From Actinomycetota bacterium (GTDB lineage: Bacteria > Actinomycetota > Acidimicrobiia > Acidimicrobiales > Ilumatobacteraceae), in contig SXWG01000084.1 in the NCBI GenBank assembly GCA_005789925.1, positions 1 to 11,975 of the forward strand: 11,975 bases of DNA, written 5' to 3'. A program made the position numbers and the translations under genes. Within the stretch, counting starts at the first letter, position 1; every line of letters starts with the position of its first letter. Positions 1 through 6,932 of this stretch are shown here, in pieces. Below the pieces are notes generated by a model that was not told the origin of the DNA, searched no databases, and saw only the letters and a list, made by a program, of their open reading frames with translations.

Positions 1-206
1 CATGGATGAAGGAACTCGGTGCCGACCACGCAAAGGTGAATGTGAACGGTGGAGCAATCGCCCTCGGACACCCACTTGGTGCAACTGGCGCACGGCTCAT
101 GACGACACTTCTCTATGAACTTGAGCGCACTGGTGGGCGCTTTGGTCTACAGACCATGTGTGAAGGTGGCGGTCAGGCGAACGTCACCATCATCGAACGA
201 CTCTGA
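1..206 (+). CDS. Acetyl-CoA acetyltransferase / 3-ketoacyl-CoA thiolase, C-terminal end (FadA6-like), partial
   Basis: Only the last 68 codons are present; the frame is open to the left edge and ends with TGA at 204-206. The fragment has both C-terminal thiolase landmarks: GGAIALGHPLGATGAR, with the catalytic His of the GHP motif (residue 23 of the fragment), and the MCEGGGQAN block with the catalytic Cys (residue 53). Thiolases cleave 3-ketoacyl-CoA with free CoA, the last step of a beta-oxidation cycle. The tail, through LQTMCEGGG and NVTIIERL, closely resembles my memory of mycobacterial FadA6 (Rv3556c), which is tied to steroid ring C/D breakdown; a general FadA is the alternative. The next gene is convergent, only 29 bases away. 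Family is certain; the steroid-specific role is inferred from resemblance and context. Confidence 0.93.
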   Translation, partial: WMKELGADHAKVNVNGGAIALGHPLGATGARLMTTLLYELERTGGRFGLQTMCEGGGQANVTIIERL

Positions 207-235
207 TCGGCGTGACATCCGGCTACAGGTCGACG

Positions 236-637
236 TCAGTCGCCTTGCATGAGTTTGGTGAGCTGGTCCATGTATGTGCCCATGTCGAAGTAGTCACGCC
301 ACAGGGTGATCTTGCCGTCATCGTTCACTTCGAAGATTCCGGCCACGGGTAGCTCGAGCCAGCCACCGTTCATCTTGAATCGGTCGAGGCGTTCGTTGAA
401 CACCACGTTGCCGACACAGTGTTGCCGAAGGACCTTCCATTCGACTTCGGTGGATGCGGCAAGAAAACCACTCATCAGATTGCGGACGTCTTCTTTGCCC
501 TTCACTGGCTGCACCGGCATGTTCTCGTATGAGATCTCGTCGGCGAGATGACCGACCGCCGCATCGATGTCGATGCGCTCGACGTCTGCGAAGAACGCGT
601 TCACCACATCTTCAGGTATCACTTCTTTAGGAGTCAT
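236..637 (-). CDS. Limonene-1,2-epoxide hydrolase family protein (SnoaL-like fold), catalytic residues intact
   Basis: A 133-residue protein, short and single-domain as expected for the limonene-epoxide hydrolase (LEH) family, whose members open epoxides to diols without a covalent intermediate. Compared from memory with the Rhodococcus enzyme, every key position is present: Tyr37 and Asn39 in SYENMP (water positioning), Arg83 and Asp85 in ERLDRF, and Asp115 in WRDYFD. Other blocks also line up, such as GIFEV followed by DGKIT. This argues for a real epoxide hydrolase rather than a generic SnoaL-like protein. The start is ATG at 637, preceded five bases upstream by GGAGGT (643-648). The ATG overlaps the stop of the upstream crotonase gene (ATGA), so the two are probably translationally coupled. 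The substrate is unknown; a terpenoid or sterol epoxide fits the neighbourhood (mycobacterial EphG of this family takes a cholesterol epoxide). Confidence 0.88.
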   Translation of the reverse strand: MTPKEVIPEDVVNAFFADVERIDIDAAVGHLADEISYENMPVQPVKGKEDVRNLMSGFLAASTEVEWKVLRQHCVGNVVFNERLDRFKMNGGWLELPVAGIFEVNDDGKITLWRDYFDMGTYMDQLTKLMQGD

Positions 638-1413
638 TGCTGACCTCCGCGAGTCGAGCGGAAAAGTTCGGCGAACGCAGCGTCTTCCCGCACACGAGCA
701 TCTTGCGACATCGAACCACGAGCGTCCATCATCAGTCGTTTCGTCGTGCGCATGGCTTTTCCGTCGTGGGAAGCAATGCGTGCAGCAAGGGCAAGAGTCT
801 CGTCCATGAGAGATTCGTCCGGTGCGGTCTCCAGTGCCAGTCCACTCGCGACTGCATCGGCGGCACTCAGCCAGTCTGAGGTGAACAACAGTTGAGACGC
901 CTTCTGCCAGCCGATTTGTGCAGGGAGCAACGCGCTCGATCCCGCTTCCGGGGGCACCCCCATTTCCGCGAACGGAACACGGAGGCGTGCTGATTCGGCG
1001 ACGAGAACGATGTCGCAATGCAACAACATCGTGAGTCCGATTCCGGCGGCAGGTCCGTTCACTGCAGCGATGAGGGGTTTGTCGAACGACTCGAGACTCT
1101 CGAGCAGCCGAGTGAAGCCGTGACCACCGGCGAACACCAATTCACCGCGTGCCATCGCCGTCATCTCGATCAGGTCTTGCCCCGCGCAGAAGGCCGAACC
1201 TTCGCCGGTGAGGACGACGACGTTCGTGCCGTCGTCTGCCTTGGCGCGTTCAAGTTCATCGGAGATCGCGCAATAGAGGGCGTGGTTGAAGGCGTTCCTC
1301 GCCTCAGGTCGGTCAAATGTGAGGAGGGTGACCGCTCCGTGATGGTTCGTTCGAAGCACGGCAGGTACCGTAGTTGGTGCAGCCGAAACATCGGTCGGCC
1401 GCCCCGAAGACAT
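634..1413 (-). CDS. Enoyl-CoA hydratase/isomerase (crotonase) family protein, probably an enoyl-CoA isomerase type
   Basis: About 259 residues from ATG 1413. Crotonase hallmarks are clear: DRPEARNAF near the N-terminus, the oxyanion-hole segments FCAGQDL and NGPAAGIGL, and the HCDIVLVAESARL strand. The two glutamates used by true enoyl-CoA hydratases (rat Glu144 and Glu164) align with Thr128 and Phe148 here. Instead the protein carries PFAEMGVPPEAGSS, with Glu156 in the place used by ECI2-type delta3,delta2-enoyl-CoA isomerases (PEGCSS). An isomerase moving a double bond to the 2-position is therefore more likely than a hydratase. The start is uncertain: ATG 1413 has no clear ribosome binding site and leaves only 23 bases to the divergent gene, while a GTG at 1359 would give 241 residues beginning near the first conserved strand. 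Longer starts would run antisense into the neighbour and are unlikely. It is the first gene of a pair with the epoxide hydrolase. Confidence 0.85.
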   Translation of the reverse strand: MSSGRPTDVSAAPTTVPAVLRTNHHGAVTLLTFDRPEARNAFNHALYCAISDELERAKADDGTNVVVLTGEGSAFCAGQDLIEMTAMARGELVFAGGHGFTRLLESLESFDKPLIAAVNGPAAGIGLTMLLHCDIVLVAESARLRVPFAEMGVPPEAGSSALLPAQIGWQKASQLLFTSDWLSAADAVASGLALETAPDESLMDETLALAARIASHDGKAMRTTKRLMMDARGSMSQDARVREDAAFAELFRSTRGGQQ

Positions 1414-1423
1414 CCGATCGCGC

Positions 1424-1430
1424 AAAGGAG
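1424..1430 (+). promoter_or_regulatory. Ribosome binding site AAAGGAG for the amidohydrolase
   Basis: AAAGGAG sits six bases before a GTG at 1437 and fixes that GTG as the start. The in-frame TTG at 1374 has no such signal and would add 21 residues outside the conserved domain. Confidence 0.75.
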
Positions 1431-1436
1431 CCGACA

Positions 1437-2618
1437 GTGGCCTCTCTTGATTTTCAGCCTTTCGACTGCGACAACCACTACTACGAGGCGCTCGATGCAT
1501 TCACGCGCCATCTGAACCCGATCAACGGTCCGCGCTGCGTGCAGTGGGCCGAAGTCGACGGCCGCAAGTACCACGTCGTCGGCGGCAGGTTGAGTCGCGC
1601 CGTTGTCAACCCGACGTTCGATCCCATCGCCAAACCGGGCGCAATGTACGACTATTTCCGAGGCAACCCGGACGGCCGTCAGCCGTGGGAATTCCTGACC
1701 GAGCGCGAGCGCATTCGCCCGTGCTATCGCGACCGCGACGAGCGCATCAAGACCCTCGATGAGTTCGGATTGTCCGCAGTCTGGATGTTCCCGACGCTCG
1801 GAATGCTCGATGAGGAGGTGTTGAAGGCAGATCCCGGTGCGGTCGCGCTGACGTTCACTGCGTTCAATCGTTGGGTGCTCGATGACTGGGGTTTCAACTA
1901 CAAGAACCGCATTTTCGCCGCACCATACATCTCTCTTGCCGATGTCGACTGGGCGTGCCGCGAACTCGAGTGGGCACTCGACAATGACGCTCGCACAGTC
2001 GTCATGCGTGCGGCTGCACCGACGACTGAACTCGGACAGTTCTCGCCGTTCGACGAGTGCTTCGATCCGTTCTGGTCGAGAGTCAATGAAGCCGGAATCA
2101 CGGTGGTCATCCATGCCGGTGACAGTGGTTATTCGTCGCAGGGGTACGCGAACGACAAGTTCAGCTCCACGTTCACCGGCGGGTTCAAGCCGTCGATCCG
2201 TGGGTTTGCCATCGAACGTGCGGCGTCGGACTTCATCATCACATCCGTGTTCGAAAAACTCTTCGATCGGTTCCCGAACATCCGCATGGCATCTGTCGAA
2301 AATGGCAGCGAGTTCTTGCGCGATCTTCAGAACAAGTTGGCGAGCACTCATCACAAGATGCCCGGTTACTTCGCCGAGCATCCGGTCGAGACATTGAAGC
2401 GTCACTGGTGGATCAACCCATTCTGGGAAGACGACGTCGAGGAAGTCGCCGGACTCATGGGAACAGACCGTGTGCTCTTTGGAAGTGACTGGCCACACAT
2501 CGAGGCTCTGCCGAATCCGTTGGATGGGGTGAACGACTACAAGCAGTTCGCACCGGCCGATCAGAAGAAGATTCTTCTCGACAACGTGTCTTCACTGAAC
2601 GTGCGGAGACCTGTGTGA
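1437..2618 (+). CDS. Amidohydrolase family protein (PF04909, metal-dependent TIM barrel)
   Basis: A 393-residue protein of the amidohydrolase_2 type, whose members include decarboxylases (ACMSD, gamma-resorcylate decarboxylase) and C-C or C-O hydrolases. Metal-site features are visible: the first strand reads DCDNHYYE (Asp10, Asp12, His14), where the classic HxH has become D-N-H, as is common in actinobacterial members. His226 lies in VVIHAGDSGY, SVENGSEF follows, and the late barrel Asp351 lies in FGSDWPHIE. The start is GTG 1437, chosen from its strong ribosome binding site. It is the first gene of a plus-strand operon, and its TGA overlaps the GTG of the next gene (GTGA). A role as hydrolase or decarboxylase of a cyclic or beta-keto intermediate is inferred from context; the substrate cannot be read from the sequence. 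Many homologues sit in steroid or aromatic catabolic regions, annotated only as amidohydrolase. Confidence 0.9.
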   Translation: MASLDFQPFDCDNHYYEALDAFTRHLNPINGPRCVQWAEVDGRKYHVVGGRLSRAVVNPTFDPIAKPGAMYDYFRGNPDGRQPWEFLTERERIRPCYRDRDERIKTLDEFGLSAVWMFPTLGMLDEEVLKADPGAVALTFTAFNRWVLDDWGFNYKNRIFAAPYISLADVDWACRELEWALDNDARTVVMRAAAPTTELGQFSPFDECFDPFWSRVNEAGITVVIHAGDSGYSSQGYANDKFSSTFTGGFKPSIRGFAIERAASDFIITSVFEKLFDRFPNIRMASVENGSEFLRDLQNKLASTHHKMPGYFAEHPVETLKRHWWINPFWEDDVEEVAGLMGTDRVLFGSDWPHIEALPNPLDGVNDYKQFAPADQKKILLDNVSSLNVRRPV

Positions 2619-3526
2619 TCACGGTTCCCGCCGGTCGACGCATCTACGGAATACAGCTTCCAGTCCAATCTCAAAGCAAGAGTTACGCAGCCGATTGGGA
2701 GCAATCGGCAGGCGTGGACGACATCGCCGCCATGGCCACGACATGTGACGACAACGGTTACGCCTACGTCGGGGTGTGTGACCACGTGGCGTTGCCCGAG
2801 CAATCAGCTGCAACGATGGGAACCCAATGGGTCGACCCCATGTCGACACTTGGGTGGCTCGCAGGAATCACGTCGCGTGTCGGTCTACTGACCCATGTGT
2901 ATGTGTTGCCGTACCGTCATCCGTTGGTCGCGGCGAAACAATTCGCCACGCTCGACTATGTGTCGAAGGGCCGTGCCATCTGCGGTGTCGGCGCAGGGCA
3001 CGTGCAACGCGAATTCGAAGCCCTCGGCGTCGACTTCCACAGTCGGGGAAGAGCAATGAACGATGGCGTACCGCTTCTCGCGCGTGCGCTCGAAAGTGAG
3101 TGGGTCGACGGACTCGGGGCGAAGCCGCGGCCGGTGCAGAACCCACGTCCGCCAATCTGGATCGCAGGTTCGTCGCCGTCGGCGATTGCTCGCGCTGCTC
3201 GACTCGGCGACGGCTGGTTACCTCAGGGTCCGTCGAACCAAGACATGGTGGACTCATTGCTCACCCAACGCGAGGCTGCCGGACGTGACGGTGACGTCAT
3301 GGTCGGACACATCACTCCCTTCATCTACGTCGGGACCCCTGGTTGGGACGTAGGAGAGGGCGTCGTCACAGGAGGGGCCGACGAGATCGCGGACAAGGTT
3401 CTCGCCGGCACTGCCAAGGGCGCGAATCAGCTTCAGGTGAGGTTCAAGAGCCGATCATGTGCCGAGCAATGCGACCAGTTGGCTGCGTTCGCTCGTGATG
3501 TAGCACCATTACTGACGACGATCTAG
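2615..3526 (+). CDS. LLM-class F420-dependent oxidoreductase (luciferase-like fold)
   Basis: A 303-residue single-domain bacterial-luciferase-like protein. Signs include GYAYVGVCDHVALP (about residues 48-61), the SRVGLLTHVYVLPYRHP strand (87-103), ATLDYVSKGRAICGVGAGH (111-129), REFEALGVDF followed by RGR, and PPIWIAGSSPSAIARAARLGDGW (179-201), which forms the cofactor phosphate pocket in the family. Actinobacterial members of this type usually use F420, though FMN cannot be excluded. The reaction may be a hydride transfer to a ketone or enone, or a monooxygenation. The start is GTG 2615, overlapping the amidohydrolase stop, with GGAG at 2605-2608 six bases upstream. Translational coupling suggests it acts on the substrate or product of the amidohydrolase. 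It is clearly different from the second LLM protein in this window and probably has a different substrate. Confidence 0.9.
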   Translation: MITVPAGRRIYGIQLPVQSQSKSYAADWEQSAGVDDIAAMATTCDDNGYAYVGVCDHVALPEQSAATMGTQWVDPMSTLGWLAGITSRVGLLTHVYVLPYRHPLVAAKQFATLDYVSKGRAICGVGAGHVQREFEALGVDFHSRGRAMNDGVPLLARALESEWVDGLGAKPRPVQNPRPPIWIAGSSPSAIARAARLGDGWLPQGPSNQDMVDSLLTQREAAGRDGDVMVGHITPFIYVGTPGWDVGEGVVTGGADEIADKVLAGTAKGANQLQVRFKSRSCAEQCDQLAAFARDVAPLLTTI

Positions 3527-3559
3527 GCCGCGGTAGCGGTCGAGCAGTTTGGGGGAACC

Positions 3560-4675
3560 GTGCTCAGTCACTTAGACGAATATCCGATCCATCAGTCCTC
3601 AGAGACGATGGCTCACGTGGTCACTAGCGACCGCAATTTCTACGACCGGTATTACTTCAACGGATTCTCCAAGTCTGGTGACTACATGTTCATCGTCGGG
3701 CTCGGTTGTTACGTGAACCTCGGCGTGATGGACGCATTCGTCTTGGTGATGCACAAAGGCCAACACCGTGTCGTGCGTGCATCGCGAACTCTCGAGGGTG
3801 CCGACCGCTTGCACCCGAACATCGGGCCGATCTCACTTGACGTCATTGAGCCACTGAGCAAGATTCGGGTCAGTTGTGCACCGAATGACCATGGCATCAC
3901 GATGGACGCCACGTGGACCGGTGCGATGCCAGCAATCCTCGAACCCCGCCACTTCATTCGCGAACATGGTCGTGTCACCTTCGACTCATCGCGTTTTGCC
4001 CAGACCGGCGGCTGGACAGGCACGGTCACGGTCGATGATCAGACGTTCAACCTCTCTGACGATGTGTGTTGGGGCACGCGCGACCGTAGTTGGGGAGTGC
4101 GACCGGTGGGCGAGAGTGAACCACCCGGCATTCGCGCGAGTGACCCGTTCAGTTGGTTTTGGATTTACACACCTGTGCGATTCGACGACCACTCAATTCT
4201 CGTCATCGTGCAAGAGCGCTCAGATGGTTCGCGAGTCATGGAGTCTGCTGAGCGGGTCTGGCACGACGGTCGGCACGAACTTCTCGGGGTGCCGTCACAC
4301 CGGTTGAACTACGTTCCCGGTACCCGATACCCAGATGGCGGTGTGGTGTCTACGCGCGACCATCGTGGTGGCGGTATCGACATGACTATTGAGCCACTCG
4401 TGCCTGTCTATGTGGGCATCGGCACGGGATATGGCTATGACGCCGATTGGCGACATGGCATGTGGCAAGGTCCGCTCAAAGTCGAGGGTTTCCATCTCGA
4501 CACAACGACGCCCGAAGGCAAAGCTCGACTCTTCGGCATCTGCGATGCGGGCGCGCGCTTCACCTATCAAGATGAGCGTGGAACCCACGTCGGATACGGT
4601 CTCTTTGAGACGATGGCGATCGGGCCGCATCACCAATACGGTTTCAAGGACATGCTTGACGGATACGGGAGTTGA
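3560..4675 (+). CDS. CrtC/lipocalin-like two-domain protein of unknown function (DUF7064/DUF7065-like)
   Basis: A 371-residue protein, rich in beta-strands and aromatic residues, with no signal peptide or membrane segment. I recognise the general pattern, not a characterised enzyme: DEYPIHQ at the N-terminus, YYFNGFSKSGDYMFIVGLGCYVNLGVMD (about 31-58), RFAQTGGWTGTVTV (145-158), the strongly conserved-looking WGTRDRSWGVRP (171-182), and FSWFWIYTPVRF (198-208). From memory this matches actinobacterial and proteobacterial proteins with tandem domains named DUF7064/DUF7065, related in fold to CrtC hydratases and AttH-like lipocalins, which bind hydrophobic terpenoids. The start GTG 3560 follows GGGGG at 3551-3555; an ATG at 3608 is the alternative. 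Its stop (TGA 4673-4675) comes just before the FadD start. Binding, hydrating or isomerising a lipid substrate before CoA activation is an inference. Confidence 0.72.
   Translation: MLSHLDEYPIHQSSETMAHVVTSDRNFYDRYYFNGFSKSGDYMFIVGLGCYVNLGVMDAFVLVMHKGQHRVVRASRTLEGADRLHPNIGPISLDVIEPLSKIRVSCAPNDHGITMDATWTGAMPAILEPRHFIREHGRVTFDSSRFAQTGGWTGTVTVDDQTFNLSDDVCWGTRDRSWGVRPVGESEPPGIRASDPFSWFWIYTPVRFDDHSILVIVQERSDGSRVMESAERVWHDGRHELLGVPSHRLNYVPGTRYPDGGVVSTRDHRGGGIDMTIEPLVPVYVGIGTGYGYDADWRHGMWQGPLKVEGFHLDTTTPEGKARLFGICDAGARFTYQDERGTHVGYGLFETMAIGPHHQYGFKDMLDGYGS
4667..4671 (+). promoter_or_regulatory. Ribosome binding site GGGAG for the acyl-CoA ligase
   Basis: GGGAG lies inside the last codons of the preceding gene, six bases before ATG 4678. 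It favours that ATG over the in-frame TTG at 4672, which overlaps the previous stop codon. Confidence 0.65.
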
Positions 4676-4677
4676 CA

Positions 4678-6255
4678 ATGACAGCAAAGCGACACATCCA
4701 CATGGCGGACCTCTTTGAGATTCTCGCCGATGCCATTCCGGACAGGCCGGCCCTGTTCACCAATGAAGTTGACTACACCTTTGCTCAGCTCGACGAGCGG
4801 GTCACACGGCTCGCGAATCATCTTCGTTCGATGGGCATCAAGCGCGGAGACTGGGTGGCGATTCACTCAGCAAATCGATACGAATGGGTCGAAAGTTTCT
4901 ACGCGTGTGTCAAGTTGGGTGCAGCACCAGTCAACATCAATTTCCGCTACGTCGAGGCTGAGCTCCGATATGTGTACGAGAACGCTGACTGTGTCGCAGC
5001 AATCGTCTCGACGGACTATGTCGATGTCGTGCGAAAGATCCAGAAGGATCTCCCGAAGCTGAAGAGCATCTTGGTCATGGGTGATGAATACGAGGCGGCT
5101 GTCGTTGCAGCGTCCCCTGTGCGTGACTTCGGTGAACGTGACCCCAGTGATCCCTACGTCATCTACACCGGCGGAACCACGGGCATGCCGAAAGGTGTCG
5201 TGTGGCGCAACGAGGACGCCGTGCTCGGTGCTATGAACGCCAGTCGATTGTTCAAGCCGTTGACGCATCCAGAGATCGTCGCCGAAGAGGCACTCGCGTC
5301 AACGATGCAGTTGCGACTGATGGCGCTCGGACCGATGATGCATGGTGGTGGCCAGTGGGTGATGGGTAACGCGTACGTGTCTGGTCAGGCATTTGTGTTG
5401 TACACCTTGCCGAGGTTCGATGCGAACGAAGTGTGGAAGCTGGCGTCGAAGGCGAAAGCAAACAGCGTGAGCACAATTGGCGATGCTATGGGTCGCCCTC
5501 TTGCCGAAGACTTGTTGAACCCGAACACTCCGAAGTACGACCTCTCCAGTGTCTTCAGCATCGGCAACGGCGGTGCACCACTCACACTTGCGGTGAAGAA
5601 CCAGCTTCGCGAGGCCATGCCGAACATCCTCATCTTGGACAGCTTCGGAGCATCTGAGACAGGTTCCGCCGCGGCCCGTATGGATCAAGGAGAACAGTCG
5701 CGTGACCTGAAGTTCGAAGTTCGTGATGACTGCACCGTGCTCGATGAGGAGGGCAATGTCTGTCCGCCCGGAGTCGTCGGCAAGTTGGCGCGCACCGGTC
5801 CTATTCCGCTTCGCTACCACAAGGATGACAAGAAGACGGCCGAGACCTTCCCCACATACAACGGTGTCCGCTACGTCATTCCGGGTGACTTCGCGATGAT
5901 TGAAGGCAACGTCATCACGCTGCTCGGGCGCGGAAGCCAATGCGTCAACTCTGGTGGCGAGAAGATCTTCCCTGAAGAGGTTGAAGCTGCCCTCAAACAA
6001 CATCCCGCAATTTTCGACGCGGCCGTCGCCGGTACACCGAGCGAGCGTTGGGGTCAGCAGGTCACTGCCATGGTGCAATTGCGGCCGGGCACCTCGGCGA
6101 CCGAGGAAGAAGTGCGAGCCCATTGTCGAGAGCACATCGCCGATTACAAGGTGCCAAAGCAAGTGTTCGTGGTGGACGAGATCAAGCGCACGCCGGTCGG
6201 CAAAGTCGACTACAAGTGGGCCGTGGCTGAAGCGGCGTCGCTCGTCGGCGCCTAG
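4678..6255 (+). CDS. Acyl-CoA synthetase (AMP-dependent), FadD19-like
   Basis: A 525-residue ANL-superfamily adenylate-forming enzyme that activates a carboxylic acid to its CoA thioester via an acyl-AMP. Core motifs are intact: P-loop YTGGTTGMPKG (about 163-173), SFGASETG (322-329), GDFAM with Asp403, LLGRGSQCVNSGGEKIFPEE hinge region (415-434), and the catalytic lysine Lys509 in RTPVGKVDY. The details VNINFRYVEAELRY and RDFGER resemble mycobacterial FadD19, the ligase that activates sterol side-chain carboxylates, more than fatty-acid FadDs (my memory of the FadD19 sequence). The start is ATG 4678, two codons inside the longest frame. It is the last gene of the plus-strand operon and converges with the DUF2889 gene after 17 bases. 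A bulky sterol-like or branched isoprenoid acid is the likely substrate, by inference. Confidence 0.93.
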   Translation: MTAKRHIHMADLFEILADAIPDRPALFTNEVDYTFAQLDERVTRLANHLRSMGIKRGDWVAIHSANRYEWVESFYACVKLGAAPVNINFRYVEAELRYVYENADCVAAIVSTDYVDVVRKIQKDLPKLKSILVMGDEYEAAVVAASPVRDFGERDPSDPYVIYTGGTTGMPKGVVWRNEDAVLGAMNASRLFKPLTHPEIVAEEALASTMQLRLMALGPMMHGGGQWVMGNAYVSGQAFVLYTLPRFDANEVWKLASKAKANSVSTIGDAMGRPLAEDLLNPNTPKYDLSSVFSIGNGGAPLTLAVKNQLREAMPNILILDSFGASETGSAAARMDQGEQSRDLKFEVRDDCTVLDEEGNVCPPGVVGKLARTGPIPLRYHKDDKKTAETFPTYNGVRYVIPGDFAMIEGNVITLLGRGSQCVNSGGEKIFPEEVEAALKQHPAIFDAAVAGTPSERWGQQVTAMVQLRPGTSATEEEVRAHCREHIADYKVPKQVFVVDEIKRTPVGKVDYKWAVAEAASLVGA

Positions 6256-6272
6256 ACAGGGCTGCAAGGCTC

Positions 6273-6932
6273 CTAGCCGCGCATCTTCGTCCAAGCCTCT
6301 TCGCCAAGGCCCAATTCATCGAGACGCTTCTGAACAGGTAACGGTGGTCCGAGATCCCCGCCGTTGCGCACGAAATTGACGGTTTCGCCATCTTCTTCCC
6401 ACACGTGGCAGGTGTTGATGTTGAACTTCAACGCTTTGTCGAATTCCTCGGGCGTCCGAGGGCGAATCTCGCTCGTGTCGCCGGTTTCGCGCATAGCCGC
6501 GACACGCATAGACCACGCGCACTGGATGGCCACCGGGGCCATCGCGTTCAGCAATGCTCCGATGTGAGTGCAGCCGCGCGGTCCACCGAACAACTCTTTC
6601 ACCTTGTTCGTGAAGCCGCGGGCAATCGAAACTCCGACCAACGACTGGTACGTATTGGTGATGCCGGTGCACTGTTGGTGTGGATGTGATTCGAACACCA
6701 CTTCGACGCGCTTGATGTCCATCGATGGAAAGCCGACTTCAAGATCGACAATCATGTGATGGATGGTCAGTGGCTCCGCATCTTGTTCGAGGTACAGACC
6801 GCTCGGCTTGTCGTCACGCACCGCACCACGCAAGAGCAACTTGTCGTTCGACATGCGCCACGCGCGCACTTCGTACTTTCGGTTGTGCAACTCGAGAAGG
6901 CCGTCCGGGTCGGGCGGGAAGAGATCCTTCAC
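6273..6932 (-). CDS. DUF2889 domain protein
   Basis: A 219-residue soluble protein matching my memory of the DUF2889 (PF11136) family, for which I know no established function. It has the N-terminal RKYEVRAWRM strand (18-27), a central HHMIVDLEVGFPSMDIKRVEV segment, SIARGFTNKVKELFGGPRGC (102-121), then THIGALLNAMAPVA (122-135) and a C-terminal HVWEEDGE. His and Cys residues at 58-59, 83, 85, 88, 121, 123 and 175-176 are numerous and could bind a metal or cofactor, but that is speculation. The start is GTG 6932, overlapping the stop of the small acyl-CoA dehydrogenase gene (GTGA), with no strong ribosome binding site, so translation probably depends on coupling. It is the last gene of the FadE operon. 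The overlap implies a job linked to the dehydrogenase reaction or its product, for example binding the acyl chain. Confidence 0.82.
   Translation of the reverse strand: MKDLFPPDPDGLLELHNRKYEVRAWRMSNDKLLLRGAVRDDKPSGLYLEQDAEPLTIHHMIVDLEVGFPSMDIKRVEVVFESHPHQQCTGITNTYQSLVGVSIARGFTNKVKELFGGPRGCTHIGALLNAMAPVAIQCAWSMRVAAMRETGDTSEIRPRTPEEFDKALKFNINTCHVWEEDGETVNFVRNGGDLGPPLPVQKRLDELGLGEEAWTKMRG

Noticed and set aside
209..244. Possible hairpin GGCGTGAC/GTCA..CGCC between the convergent thiolase and epoxide hydrolase genes
   Set aside because: The stem has a two-base bulge, an 18-base loop and no T-run, and it extends into the epoxide hydrolase coding end; too weak to call a terminator.
236..1018. Longer form of the epoxide hydrolase with about 127 extra N-terminal residues
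   Set aside because: The extra part is antisense-like, Arg/Cys-rich and lies inside the crotonase gene in another frame; ATG 637 has an ideal ribosome binding site and gives the family length.
1365..1370. GGTACC palindrome near the divergent crotonase/amidohydrolase starts
   Set aside because: A six-base palindrome is common by chance, and the surrounding sequence does not extend the symmetry convincingly.
1170..2498. A 442-codon open frame on the minus strand, opposite the amidohydrolase gene
   Set aside because: It has no recognisable motif, runs antisense to a clear PF04909 protein, and is the kind of long open frame that codon bias produces in GC-rich genes.
6268..6278. GGCT-CCT-AGCC stem-loop between the convergent FadD and DUF2889 genes
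   Set aside because: A four-base stem with a three-base loop is expected by chance and has no T-run.
5299..6294. A 331-codon minus-strand open frame opposite the acyl-CoA ligase
   Set aside because: It is antisense to an intact ligase with all motifs and has no domain features or ribosome binding site.
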